Positions 17,944 through 26,781 of a stretch of DNA of 64,000 nucleotides are shown here, piece by piece. The DNA comes from Neobacillus jeddahensis (lineage in GTDB: Bacteria; Bacillota; Bacilli; Bacillales; Cytobacillaceae): positions 1 to 64,000 of the forward strand of contig NZ_CCAS010000013.1 in the NCBI RefSeq assembly GCF_000612625.1, in the 5' to 3' direction. Every line of letters begins with the position of its first letter. The stretch's first letter is position 1. Made by a program: the position numbers and the translations under genes. The notes under the pieces were generated by a model. That model was not told the DNA's origin and made no database searches. It saw nothing but the letters and a program-made list of their open reading frames with translations.

Positions 17944-18465
17944 ATGAATACAAGCGAAGTAGCAAAATTATTAGGGGTGTCTGCTAGTACGGTTCAACGT
18001 TGGGTTAAGCAGCTTAGATTACCGATGGAAAAAAATGATCGGGGGCATTATCATTTTACCAACGATGATATTAATCTTTTCAAAGAGATTCATGAACAGC
18101 TTCAAAATGGAACATTGCTCCATGAAATTACTCCAGTGAATGAGGAAAAAAATATACGTAAGGGCGCTATGAAGTCTGTAGAAAATGATAAGGTCATTGA
18201 AAAATTAACTATGAAGGTAAACGAACTAGAAATTAGCTTAAATACGAAGGCAGATTCTGTTGCTTCTTATCAACTCCTACAACATCGCCGTGAAATAGAA
18301 GATTTGCAGGACCAAGTTAAAAAATTATCACAACAGCTCGAATTGCTTCAAAGTCAATTTAACCAACTGAACTTACCTTCACAAATTGAAAAAACAATTA
18401 GCTTTGAACAAAGCAAGATCAAAAGAAAAAAGAAGAATTTTGTTAGTTCGATTTTTGGATTTTAA
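17944..18465 (+). CDS. racA: Chromosome-anchoring protein RacA
   Basis: 173 residues from ATG 17944 (TAGGAGG upstream). The N-terminal MerR-like domain is NTSEVAKLLGVSASTVQRWV, with RCK-like RLPMEKNDRGHYHFTNDDI, and the rest is coiled coil (REIEDLQDQVKKLSQQLELL) ending in a basic amphipathic tail, KRKKKNFVSSIFGF. Length and plan match B. subtilis RacA (184 residues), which binds near the origin and ties it to DivIVA at the pole when spores form, producing the axial filament. The HTH sequence similarity is strong. Its neighbour upstream may be a paralogue. Confidence 0.85.
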   Translation: MNTSEVAKLLGVSASTVQRWVKQLRLPMEKNDRGHYHFTNDDINLFKEIHEQLQNGTLLHEITPVNEEKNIRKGAMKSVENDKVIEKLTMKVNELEISLNTKADSVASYQLLQHRREIEDLQDQVKKLSQQLELLQSQFNQLNLPSQIEKTISFEQSKIKRKKKNFVSSIFGF

Positions 18466-18484
18466 CCAATACCATATAAATAGC

Positions 18485-18515
18485 AAAAAAGCCGGACAAT
18501 CATGTTCGGCTTTTC
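18485..18515 (+). terminator. Terminator of racA
   Basis: AAAAAGCCG...CGGCTTTT hairpin with T-run, 20 bases after racA. Confidence 0.75.
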
Positions 18516-18536
18516 TGTGTAGTTGAAGATTACGGC

Positions 18537-19523
18537 CTATACCTTTAACTCTACCAGTGGTTGAGTATATTTTTTAATCATATAGCTTCCTAAAATTAGA
18601 CAAATGATTAAAGAAATACTCATTAGTAACAGATAATTTCCTGAAATGAATACTAAGCTTTCCTCAGGAATTATCGCTTGAAGCGATTTAATAATAAAAC
18701 CATGGAACAGATAGACATATAACGTTCGTTCGCCAATTTTTGTTAATTTATATTGAGTGGACGGGATTAGTGATAAAAAGCCAAACACAACGATAAGTGT
18801 CAACCCATATTGTAGTGCACGAATAAAACCATCCGTCCATTCCATGCCCCCCATACTCTCGTAAGAGGTATCAGCCAATAACCATGGGACAGCGTCTTTT
18901 GGGAAGGTATAACCCAACAAGAACCATGTTAACATAATGATGACAATACCAAGTGGGAATGAAAATTTTGCACGAATGAGTCGTTTTAACTGATTTCCAT
19001 TAAGTAAATAACCCAATAAAAAGTACGGAAAGAAAACAATCGTTCTAGATAAACTTAAAAAACTTCCCACATGATTTACGTACCCAATGGCGATCCCTAT
19101 TATGACAGCCGCTGCAAACCCAGGCCATCCCAACCTTGCAAATACATATAATAACAAGTTCCAAAAAAATAAACTCAACAAAAACCATAATGACCAATGA
19201 GGATGTAAGAAATCAAAAGCTAATCGCTCTTCCTGTCCGATCAAATAGTAATAAATCGAATAAATAATTTGAAAGATAAAATAAGGGATTAATATTTTCT
19301 TTGTTGATTTTAAGAAGTAGCCCTTCTTTTTATACCCTTTTGCAAAGTATCCAGAGATTAAAATAAAGGCTGGCATATGAAATAAAAAGATAACTGTATA
19401 TAAAGTGAATAAGATACCATTATCCTCCTTCAAAGGACTTATCATATGGCCAAAAACAACAAGGAAAATCAAAATAAATTTTGCATTATCGAAAAATTTA
19501 CTCCTTTTTGAAGTGGTATTCAT
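18537..19523 (-). CDS. Acyltransferase 3-type membrane protein
   Basis: 328 residues, ten or so membrane segments, fucose 4-O-acetylase (YfiQ/YkrP-like) subgroup. The catalytic-type motif appears at the N-terminus: FFDNAKFILIFLVVFGHMISP, with a conserved His in the first segment, and FHMPAFILISGYFA. Such proteins transfer acyl groups to exported sugars or polymers. ATG 19523 has GGGGTG upstream and begins at the usual point of the family; the open frame upstream is not coding. Acceptor unknown. Confidence 0.85.
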   Translation of the reverse strand: MNTTSKRSKFFDNAKFILIFLVVFGHMISPLKEDNGILFTLYTVIFLFHMPAFILISGYFAKGYKKKGYFLKSTKKILIPYFIFQIIYSIYYYLIGQEERLAFDFLHPHWSLWFLLSLFFWNLLLYVFARLGWPGFAAAVIIGIAIGYVNHVGSFLSLSRTIVFFPYFLLGYLLNGNQLKRLIRAKFSFPLGIVIIMLTWFLLGYTFPKDAVPWLLADTSYESMGGMEWTDGFIRALQYGLTLIVVFGFLSLIPSTQYKLTKIGERTLYVYLFHGFIIKSLQAIIPEESLVFISGNYLLLMSISLIICLILGSYMIKKYTQPLVELKV

Positions 19524-19758
19524 CACATCACCCCATAGCTTTATTTTCCTCAAAAAAACTCTTACCATTATTGTCTTTTGATATACGTTGGAATCATCCA
19601 CCATGTAACCATGATAACTTAGTATTATTACAGGATGATGAAATTGGGTTAACATTCTATTTCGTATAAATTACAATTTTAAAATAGTAATTCCTTTTAC
19701 CTAGGAGTAACTTACCTGGTAGCTACTATGTAACCCTTCTACAAAGTAAATAAACCCC

Positions 19759-19787
19759 AAAAAAAAGAGCCTGGGCATCCCCAGCTC
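19759..19787 (-). terminator. Terminator of the DHH gene
   Basis: GAGCCTGGG/CCCAGCTC hairpin directly after the stop, with TTTTTTTT on the minus strand. Confidence 0.8.
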
Positions 19788-19791
19788 TCAT

Positions 19792-21042
19792 TTATCTGCT
19801 CTCAATATCAATCAAATGATTACTTATCATTTCAATATAATTTTCTTTTAATTCTTCAAGTGGGACACGAAGAGAGGATGAAACCTGTTTTAGATATTCT
19901 TGATCTTGTCGTAGCCATGAGGAATAATTTCTTTTTATATAGTGCTCTGCAGCTTGGAAATTTGAAAATATTTCATTTGCTCTTTCCCCATTATGTACCA
20001 CATAGAAAGTTCCTTCACCCGCTGGAAGAATATAAGAATTTTCTCCGCTTTGATTTTGATAGCTGGTCCCGAATAATGAATCCTTAACATTATACTCATT
20101 CCTATCTGCATCCGGTTTAAGCGGGCTTAAGTCGAAAACATTTACAATAAAAGTTTCAAATGCTTCTTTTGTCATTTCTGATCCTGAGGCTTTCGGGTGT
20201 CCACCCCCGCCATATTTTTGAGCGAATTCGGCTACATTCACTTCTTCATGGATTGTACGAAAGCCCATTTTCTTTCCACTAACATTCATAAGAACGATCA
20301 TATCCAAATGGGGGTAAATATTATTCAAGGCGTTTCCAAGCTCAGACAAATACTGTTCAGCGTGTACAATTCCAACAAAATAATCGTCTACAATGGTTTG
20401 GACAATTTGTCTACTCTTGGAATGGATATAGCGATTAATTTTTTGCTCTTCGATATCAAGAATCATATTTTCCGTATCGGTTAACCTAAATGAGTCTTTA
20501 TTCTCTGTTAACCGTTTAAGCATTTCTTCTTCGAACTGTTCTCTGTTCATTATGTAAAATAAATCATTTAAGCGCTTAGCCGCTACATTATTATTTTCAT
20601 CCCATTCCCACGTATCGTATTGACGAACTAACTCAATAAACTCTTCAAGCGCATGATTTCGGTCCATCATCTCTTGCTCAATAAGGAAATCATAAAATAG
20701 TGAGGTTGCGCATGTCTTTTTACCATTCTCATACTCGGGTAGGACTTTCCCCCACTTGTATTGATTAAAGTGCATTGCTGTCACATGATGATCAATCATT
20801 TGAATATGTCTTCCGTGCTGAAATCGTTCTTCCAGTTTTTTCTCGATAACTTCATTAACGGCTAAATCCGTAATATATACATCTTCATGATTATTACCCG
20901 GATGTGAAATAAACGAATCTACTCTTTGATTTAAATTTCGATATGAACTATAAAATACATTTGCCTTTTCCCCAAAGGCTATTTTGGCAATTAACCCACA
21001 ACCTAAGCCGTCCAAGTCAATATCTGTGAAAATTTTTACCAT
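19792..21042 (-). CDS. nrnB: DHH/DHHA1 phosphoesterase, NrnB-like
   Basis: 416 residues from ATG 21042 (GAAGGTG upstream). The DHH domain shows the metal ligands in FTDIDLDGLGC, VYITDLAV and MIDHHVTA (DHH). The DHHA1 domain has FAQKYGGGGHPKASG near residue 300. An extra C-terminal region of about 90 residues follows. Length and start resemble B. subtilis NrnB/YngD (about 400 residues), a nanoRNase with 5'-3' activity on oligoribonucleotides that also cleaves cyclic nucleotides, rather than NrnA (313). Substrate assignment is by family only. Confidence 0.8.
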   Translation of the reverse strand: MVKIFTDIDLDGLGCGLIAKIAFGEKANVFYSSYRNLNQRVDSFISHPGNNHEDVYITDLAVNEVIEKKLEERFQHGRHIQMIDHHVTAMHFNQYKWGKVLPEYENGKKTCATSLFYDFLIEQEMMDRNHALEEFIELVRQYDTWEWDENNNVAAKRLNDLFYIMNREQFEEEMLKRLTENKDSFRLTDTENMILDIEEQKINRYIHSKSRQIVQTIVDDYFVGIVHAEQYLSELGNALNNIYPHLDMIVLMNVSGKKMGFRTIHEEVNVAEFAQKYGGGGHPKASGSEMTKEAFETFIVNVFDLSPLKPDADRNEYNVKDSLFGTSYQNQSGENSYILPAGEGTFYVVHNGERANEIFSNFQAAEHYIKRNYSSWLRQDQEYLKQVSSSLRVPLEELKENYIEMISNHLIDIESR

Positions 21043-21242
21043 CTTGACACCTTCCAATCTTGTTTCCATAACGTTTAGTTTGGTTTCGAGTACCTATTCT
21101 TATACAGAATGATGTTGACCTAGTATAGGTCTTTTAAGCTCTGGTCCATTCACTAAATATATATTAAATGAACGATAATATCGACTAAAAGATTTCATCA
21201 TCAACGATAAACTGTATTTAATTTGATGAGTCACTAACAATT

Positions 21243-21275
21243 AAAAGCCAACCAAATAAATCGGTTGACTTTTTT
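21243..21275. terminator. Terminator hairpin
   Basis: AAAAGCCAACC/GGTTGACTTTT stem directly after the nitroreductase gene, with A- and T-runs at both ends. Confidence 0.75.
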
Positions 21276-21278
21276 ATA

Positions 21279-21764
21279 TTATGGTAAACTTGTTATTTTG
21301 TTCTGAATCGGAGTCCGTGGTTTTGGATCTGGGACAACTTTTGGATAGCCAACTCCTAAAACTCCAAGGATGGTACTGTCATCAGTTACCCCAAGAATTT
21401 GTTTGTTCTTTGGGGTTATCCCTACAGATGACCAAAATGTCCCAACCCCCTCTGCCCATGCCGCCAAGTTAAAATTTTGAATAAAACATGCGGTTGCCAC
21501 TACGTTTTCTTCCGTCTCAACTACTGTAGCACCATTCCTTGATACGACTGCCATTAGAAATGGGGCATCACCAAAATTCGTTTTATGGTTCAACTTAGCT
21601 CTTGTTTCCTTGCCGATTACATAAATCTCCCATGGTTCAGTCATACGATGATTTGGAGCCAATGATGCGGTCTGAAGCCATTTATTAATTAATTCATCCT
21701 TAATAACATCCGGCTTGAATACCTTTATATTTCGTCTTGTGCTCATCACATCTATGATATTCAT
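21279..21764 (-). CDS. Nitroreductase family FMN protein
   Basis: 161 residues, from ATG 21764 (GGGGGA eight bases upstream). The FMN-binding N-terminus is MSTRRNIKVFKPD; SLAPNHRMTEPW forms the second flavin loop; the C-terminal part has GVLGVGYPK. The length is that of compact nitroreductases. These reduce quinones or nitro compounds with NAD(P)H; physiological substrate unknown. It shares the minus strand with the M50 gene, which ends 17 bases before it, so co-transcription is likely. Confidence 0.88.
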   Translation of the reverse strand: MNIIDVMSTRRNIKVFKPDVIKDELINKWLQTASLAPNHRMTEPWEIYVIGKETRAKLNHKTNFGDAPFLMAVVSRNGATVVETEENVVATACFIQNFNLAAWAEGVGTFWSSVGITPKNKQILGVTDDSTILGVLGVGYPKVVPDPKPRTPIQNKITSLP

Positions 21765-21780
21765 ACACATTATCCCCCTT

Positions 21781-22482
21781 CTAGTGTTGTTTGTGAAAAC
21801 TCCCTAACTTATAATACCCCCTTATTAAACCAAAATAACAAAACCCAATTGATTGAACGAAGAAGAAAAGCCCCCATAAAGGTGCAGGTATAAAGCCAGT
21901 CAATCGTGCTAGATTAGCAGCATCACCTGCTGATTGTGGTTGAAAAATACTAATGTAGAGTATTTCATATGCACTTTGTAGCGAATCCACTAACAAGATG
22001 GCAGCAATTAACAGTAACAAATGATTTCTTAATTCTTGACTTCCTTTTATGAGCAATAACAGAAACCCAACAGCAAATGAACAGAGCCAAAAAATTCCGT
22101 ACGGATTTCGCACCCAAAAAATTAAATTCAAGAATATAAACCCCAATATGATATCAATTAGGATTATTTCCTTTTTTCTCCCTATTAATAAAAAAGATAA
22201 AAAAGCCATAAAAGAGGCAAACGTATAACCAGCAAGACTTGTGAAGAAGCTGCCAATCCATGTAGACTGATTACTGATTGTTGCACCTTCAGAATTCATA
22301 AATAAAGAAATTGTTTCAACATTTCCACCCAAAAGAGCAATCAAAGCATGGCCTGATTCATGGATTAACGTATTGATTATTTTTACATAGTTCCCGAGGA
22401 ATGGTACATGAATCAGTAAAAAGGCAAACATGAGGAATAGAAAAAACTTCGTACTGACTTTGTCCCGAACAAAGCTCAACAT
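21781..22482 (-). CDS. M50B-like membrane metallopeptidase
   Basis: 233 residues with about seven hydrophobic segments. The zinc motif HESGH lies in LIHESGHALIALLGGNVETISLF near residue 40, in the first-third position usual for the peptidase M50B-like family. The second metal ligand typical of site-2 proteases (an NPDG-like motif) is not obvious. The protein probably cuts or handles membrane proteins, but no substrate can be suggested. Upstream of the nitroreductase gene on the same strand. Confidence 0.82.
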   Translation of the reverse strand: MLSFVRDKVSTKFFLFLMFAFLLIHVPFLGNYVKIINTLIHESGHALIALLGGNVETISLFMNSEGATISNQSTWIGSFFTSLAGYTFASFMAFLSFLLIGRKKEIILIDIILGFIFLNLIFWVRNPYGIFWLCSFAVGFLLLLIKGSQELRNHLLLLIAAILLVDSLQSAYEILYISIFQPQSAGDAANLARLTGFIPAPLWGLFFFVQSIGFCYFGLIRGYYKLGSFHKQH

Positions 22483-22534
22483 AACTCCCCCTCTTTATAG
22501 AAACTACTTCTCTCTATTTTAACATTTTATATTA

Positions 22535-22664
22535 GCAATATTGCAAATTTTAACTTTCACATTCAGTAAAAGATGTGATTTATAAAGGTTTTCTCCCCTA
22601 TTTATTAGGCGAATTAGACAAACCAACAACTTTTATGTTATCATTAAGTTGTTACTAATATAAC
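22535..22664 (+). promoter_or_regulatory. Upstream region of opuFA with inverted repeats
   Basis: Three inverted repeats precede the transporter: GCAATATTGC (22535-22544), TCACAT-N10-ATGTGA (22557-22578) and AACAACTT-N13-AAGTTGTT (22625-22653). A possible -10 is TATAAC (22659-22664). Operator function is inferred; a GntR-type regulator encoded just beyond the transporter is the obvious candidate to bind, but no known BusR box was recognised. Confidence 0.45.
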
Positions 22665-22690
22665 ATGATATTAGATTAGGGGGAATGAAA

Positions 22691-23815
22691 TTGATTAAAT
22701 TCCATAACATTGTTAAAAAATATCGAACAAAAACAATCATTAATCCATTTTCATTAGAAATTGAAGCTGGTCAACTTGTTGTTTTTATCGGGCCAAGCGG
22801 TTGTGGAAAAACGACTTTACTTAAAATGATTAACAAATTGACTCAGCCAACGTCAGGTAAAATATTCGTCAATGGGACAGATATCTCGACGATGAATCCG
22901 ATTGAATTACGAAGAAATATTGGATACGTGATTCAAAACACTGGTCTCTTTCCGCATATGTCGATAAAAGAAAACCTTGAGCTGATTCCAAAATTAAAAG
23001 GTGAAGATCCTGCAGCTATTGAGAAAAAAACAGGTGAATTACTGGAGATAGTTGGTTTAGACGCAAAAGAGTTTTTGCATCGATATCCAAAAGAATTGAG
23101 CGGTGGTCAGCAGCAAAGAATTGGCGTTGCTAGAGCATTTTCCACTAACTCCGACATCATCCTAATGGATGAACCCTTCAGCGCATTAGACCCGGTTACA
23201 AGAAGTTCACTTCAAGATGAATTATTCCAGATGCAAAAGGAATTAAATAAAACCATCATCTTTGTTACTCATGATATGGATGAAGCTATTAAAATAGCAG
23301 ATAAAATTTGTATATTAAAAGATGGAGATATTCTTCAATATGATACACCTGAAAACATTCTTAAAAATCCTGCTAATGATTTCGTTGAAGACTTTATCGG
23401 AAAAAGAAGAGTCTGGAATAATCCTGAATTATTATTGGCTGAGGATATTATGATTCATCAACCGGTAAAGATTAATGCAATGCGAAATGTTCTCCAGGCG
23501 ATTGAAATAATGAAGGACAACAAAGTAGATAGTCTCATGGTGACAGATAAACAAAACGTCCTTAAAGGACTTGTCACATTAAAAAGTATTCAACTGTTAA
23601 ATCGAACTACATCAATTGAAATGGTCATGGAGCACCAAGTCCAATCCGTTTCACAGGATGCTAACTTAATATCTGTCTTAGCAACCATGAATGAACATAA
23701 AATTGGTTATTTGCCTGTTGTCAACAACGCTAACCAATTAACAGGGTTAATTACAAGAAGTAGCATTCTATCGGCATTAAGCAGCCAATTAATTGACTTG
23801 GAGGTGGCGTTTTAA
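22691..23815 (+). CDS. opuFA: Osmolyte ABC transporter ATPase (OpuF-type)
   Basis: 374 residues from TTG 22691, with AGGGGG eight bases upstream; the ATG at 22685 directly abuts that site. Walker A GPSGCGKTT (about 34-42), signature LSGGQQQR, Walker B IILMDEPFSAL, H-loop FVTHDMDEA. Two C-terminal CBS domains (about 250-370) follow, as in OpuA/OpuC ATPases that sense ionic strength. With OpuFB it forms an importer of glycine betaine-type compatible solutes at the cytoplasmic face. Its stop TAA overlaps the next ATG by one base, implying translational coupling. Confidence 0.92.
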   Translation: MIKFHNIVKKYRTKTIINPFSLEIEAGQLVVFIGPSGCGKTTLLKMINKLTQPTSGKIFVNGTDISTMNPIELRRNIGYVIQNTGLFPHMSIKENLELIPKLKGEDPAAIEKKTGELLEIVGLDAKEFLHRYPKELSGGQQQRIGVARAFSTNSDIILMDEPFSALDPVTRSSLQDELFQMQKELNKTIIFVTHDMDEAIKIADKICILKDGDILQYDTPENILKNPANDFVEDFIGKRRVWNNPELLLAEDIMIHQPVKINAMRNVLQAIEIMKDNKVDSLMVTDKQNVLKGLVTLKSIQLLNRTTSIEMVMEHQVQSVSQDANLISVLATMNEHKIGYLPVVNNANQLTGLITRSSILSALSSQLIDLEVAF

Positions 23816-25380
23816 TGAGTGCTTTTTTGAATTATTTAACGGAAAATTATCAGCAAATACTAAGTTTATTGGGTGAACATCTTTATTTAAGCATTATTTC
23901 CGTCCTTATCGCCATTATTATTGGGATACCTCTTGGCATTTTGATTTCAAATGAGCCAAAGCTTTCAAAACCTATTATTGGCACAACAAACGTTATTCAG
24001 GCCGTTCCGAGCTTGGCTCTACTTGGTTTCCTCATTCCGTTTATCGGAATTGGTAGTTCACCAGCGATTGTCATGGTCGTCCTTTATTCATTACTACCTA
24101 TCGTCAAGAACACTTATACTGGATTGACAAATATTGATGGAGACATTCTGGAAGCCGCCAAAGGTATCGGTCTGACCAAGAGTCAAACAATGAGAAAGGT
24201 TCAGTTACCACTAGCCTTCCCGATGATTATGGCGGGTATCAGAATTTCAGCGGTAACAGCTGTTGGTTTAATGACCATTGCTGCTTTCGTTGGAGCAGGC
24301 GGGCTTGGATACCTCGTATTCTCTGGGGTACAAACCGTCGATAATCATATGATTTTGGCCGGAGCAATTCCCGCTTGTATTCTAGCTCTCTTAATTGACT
24401 TTGTTGTTGGTAAACTTGAATCAGGCCTTTCTTATACAAATAAACAAACATCTGCAAAAAGAACAGCTAAAGTAGGTAAAAAAACAAAAAGATGGCTGAT
24501 TGGACTTACCTCATTTGTAATCATTGTGGCTGGTGCATTCAAAGTATATACAACCGCTAATGCGGAAGATAAGATTGTAATTGGTTCTAAGAATTTTAGT
24601 GAATCGATAATCTTAGGAAATATGCTAGCAGATTTAGTAGAAAATAAGACTGATATTAAAGTAGAGAGAAAATTAAATCTTGGTGGGACTCAAGTCGCTT
24701 TTAGTGCGATTCAAAGTGGAGATATCGATGTATATGTAGAATATACAGGGACAGGTTTGGTAAATATTTTAAATCAGCCGCCAGAAAGTGACCCAGATAA
24801 AGTATATGAATATGTTCAAAAAGAATTTAAACAAAAATATAATATTGACTTATTAAAACCGATCGGATTTAATAACACCTATGCCTTAGCAGTTCGACAA
24901 GATACCGCTAAAGAATTTGGATTGGAGACGATCTCAGATTTAGTGAAAGTTAGCGGAAATTTAACCATGGGTCCTACTATCGAATTTCCAAATCGAGAAG
25001 ATGGTTTAATCGGTCTTTCTAAAACATATAATCTGGAATTCAAAGACGTCAAAGCGGTCGATGGCGGTTTACGCTATACTGCACTTGATAACCATAAAAG
25101 TGATGTCATCGATGCCTTTTCGACTGATGGCTTACTCGAGGCCTTTCATTTGAAGGTATTAAAGGATGACAAAAACTTTTTCCCTCCCTATTATGCAGTG
25201 CCTATTATTAAAGAAAGCACCCTAGAGGAACACCCAGAAGTGAAAAAAGCTCTTAATACCCTAGCCGGTAAACTATCTGATGAAAAAATGCGTGAGCTAA
25301 ATTATAAGGTAGACAGTCTCAAGCAGTCACCTGCTAAGGTAGCCAAGGAATTTTTAGAAAAAGAAGGGTTATTAGATTAA
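23815..25380 (+). CDS. opuFB: Osmolyte ABC permease fused to binding protein (OpuF-type)
   Basis: 521 residues. Residues 1-210 are a BPD_transp_1 permease (EAA-loop LEAAKGIGLTKSQTMRKVQLP). After a linking membrane helix near 225-245 comes a QAT-type extracellular substrate-binding domain (about 252-521) starting KIVIGSKNFSESIILG. Such a membrane-substrate-binding fusion, with a separate CBS-ATPase, is the OpuF system described in Bacillus infantis, an importer of glycine betaine and other osmoprotectants. Substrate range is inferred. A bidirectional terminator separates it from a convergent regulator gene. Confidence 0.9.
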   Translation: MSAFLNYLTENYQQILSLLGEHLYLSIISVLIAIIIGIPLGILISNEPKLSKPIIGTTNVIQAVPSLALLGFLIPFIGIGSSPAIVMVVLYSLLPIVKNTYTGLTNIDGDILEAAKGIGLTKSQTMRKVQLPLAFPMIMAGIRISAVTAVGLMTIAAFVGAGGLGYLVFSGVQTVDNHMILAGAIPACILALLIDFVVGKLESGLSYTNKQTSAKRTAKVGKKTKRWLIGLTSFVIIVAGAFKVYTTANAEDKIVIGSKNFSESIILGNMLADLVENKTDIKVERKLNLGGTQVAFSAIQSGDIDVYVEYTGTGLVNILNQPPESDPDKVYEYVQKEFKQKYNIDLLKPIGFNNTYALAVRQDTAKEFGLETISDLVKVSGNLTMGPTIEFPNREDGLIGLSKTYNLEFKDVKAVDGGLRYTALDNHKSDVIDAFSTDGLLEAFHLKVLKDDKNFFPPYYAVPIIKESTLEEHPEVKKALNTLAGKLSDEKMRELNYKVDSLKQSPAKVAKEFLEKEGLLD

Positions 25381-25398
25381 CCACCTATTTCAATGAAA

Positions 25399-25428
25399 AA
25401 GAAGCCGGTCAATTGCGACCGGCTTCTT
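25399..25428. terminator. Bidirectional terminator
   Basis: AAGAAGCCGGTC/GACCGGCTTCTT stem with flanking A- and T-rich sequence between opuFB and the convergent GntR gene; it overlaps the last codons of the latter. Confidence 0.85.
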
Positions 25429-26056
25429 CCTGTTCATATGCATCCTCGAGAAAATGAACTACCCGATCATATGTCTTATCGTCCCCAATCACAAGTAAGA
25501 TGTCCCCTTCTTGAATAAGAGCATATGGTCCTGGCGAGATAATTAATTCCCCGTTCCGCTTCATCCCAATCACGGTCCCTCCTGTATTCTGCCAAAACTT
25601 TACTTCAGAAATTGTTTTGCCAATATGGATACAGCCTGGGAATATTTCTATTTCAATCGGTGCCAGTGGATTGGTGTGACGAAGCTTTCCTGAGTAGTCC
25701 ATAATCTTTCTCAGGGTATCAAACAGCTGCTCATCAAGCTTATCCCTCTCAGTGATAAGTTTGTTCATTTCCTTTTCAAGATCTTTAATACTGGCTAAAT
25801 TAGAAAATCGATGAATATATTTATAGGCATTTTCTCGAGAAGAAATAATGATTCCACTGCCCTTTGTAGATTGAAGAATCTCGACATCTTCTAGAATCTT
25901 GATAGCTCTCCTTACCGTTTCAGGGGAAACCTTGTATTCACTTGCCAAAGTGGACCTGCCATGGATCTTTTCTCCTACCTTAAATTTACCATCATATATT
26001 CTATTTGCTAAATCAATTGCAATCCGCTCATATGTAGGAATTTGTGCTTTCTGCAT
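25409..26056 (-). CDS. busR: GntR-type wHTH / RCK_C regulator (BusR-like)
   Basis: 215 residues. The N-terminal GntR winged helix (about 1-72) reads TYERIAIDLANRIYDGKFKVG and SPETVRRAIKILEDVEILQS. A coiled linker (90-120) leads to a C-terminal RCK_C/TrkA-C domain (about 130-210: IHIGKTISEVKFWQ, IQEGDILLVIGD). This combination is that of BusR, the c-di-AMP-dependent repressor of the betaine transporter BusAB in streptococci and lactococci. The next gene, convergent, is an osmolyte transporter, which supports the call. The symbol is by analogy; its real target is not proved. Confidence 0.82.
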   Translation of the reverse strand: MQKAQIPTYERIAIDLANRIYDGKFKVGEKIHGRSTLASEYKVSPETVRRAIKILEDVEILQSTKGSGIIISSRENAYKYIHRFSNLASIKDLEKEMNKLITERDKLDEQLFDTLRKIMDYSGKLRHTNPLAPIEIEIFPGCIHIGKTISEVKFWQNTGGTVIGMKRNGELIISPGPYALIQEGDILLVIGDDKTYDRVVHFLEDAYEQEEAGRN

Positions 26057-26203
26057 TAGGAACCTCCATCAAGATTCATTTGATAAAATGGATGTTTGAT
26101 ACCTTTACACTATACCGTTTTTATTTCCTATTTGCGAGCGGAATATATAAGTATGTTGATTTGGACATAATTGTAGGGAGTTATTTGATAGGAGATGATC
26201 AAG

Positions 26204-26770
26204 ATGAAAAAGTGGATGTTAGTACTATTAAGCATAGGGTTTAGTCTATTTATGGTTGCATTATTTATTTATTACATGATAAAGGATGATTCATCACGAT
26301 GGCAGGTGGCTCTAGGAGGAATCGTTGTTAGTTCTATACCACTTGTCCTCCTAAGGTTGAAAAATAATCCTTTTAACATCCCAATCATCTTCGGTTATTA
26401 TCTGTTTTTATTTTGTTCATTATTTTTAGGGTCGATCTCTAGCTTTTACCTGCATCATAAATGGTGGGATTCTACCCTTCACTTTTATAAGGGTATATTA
26501 GTAGGGGTGATCGGCATAGTCCTATATAAATGCTGGATTCCTGAAAAGATGCGAGCAGGTGTCTCAGCTTGGATTCTATTTCTGTTCGTTCTGTCACTAG
26601 CGACGATGTCGAGTGTGCTTTGGGAAATTTATGAATATGTTGGTGATTTGACATTAACACATACGATGCAAAGAGGTGGAAATCAGGATACGATGGAGGA
26701 TTTACTTTGTGGTCTATCCGGCGGTTTACTTATAGCTATTTATTCCCTTTTTAGAAAAGAAAAAGTGTAG
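26204..26770 (+). CDS. YjdF/DUF2238-like membrane protein, copy 1
   Basis: 188 residues from ATG 26204 (AGGAGATG upstream), five or six hydrophobic segments. Conserved polar motifs sit inside the membrane part: WWDSTLHFYKG, SVLWEIYEYVGDLTL and GNQDTMEDLLCGLSGG. The same motifs recur in the next gene, so they are tandem paralogues. The pattern WWD..HF, LWEIYE and DTM.DL is that of the DUF2238 (YjdF) family, of unknown function. Twelve bases separate the two genes. Confidence 0.72.
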   Translation: MKKWMLVLLSIGFSLFMVALFIYYMIKDDSSRWQVALGGIVVSSIPLVLLRLKNNPFNIPIIFGYYLFLFCSLFLGSISSFYLHHKWWDSTLHFYKGILVGVIGIVLYKCWIPEKMRAGVSAWILFLFVLSLATMSSVLWEIYEYVGDLTLTHTMQRGGNQDTMEDLLCGLSGGLLIAIYSLFRKEKV

Positions 26771-26781
26771 AGGTGATTTGA

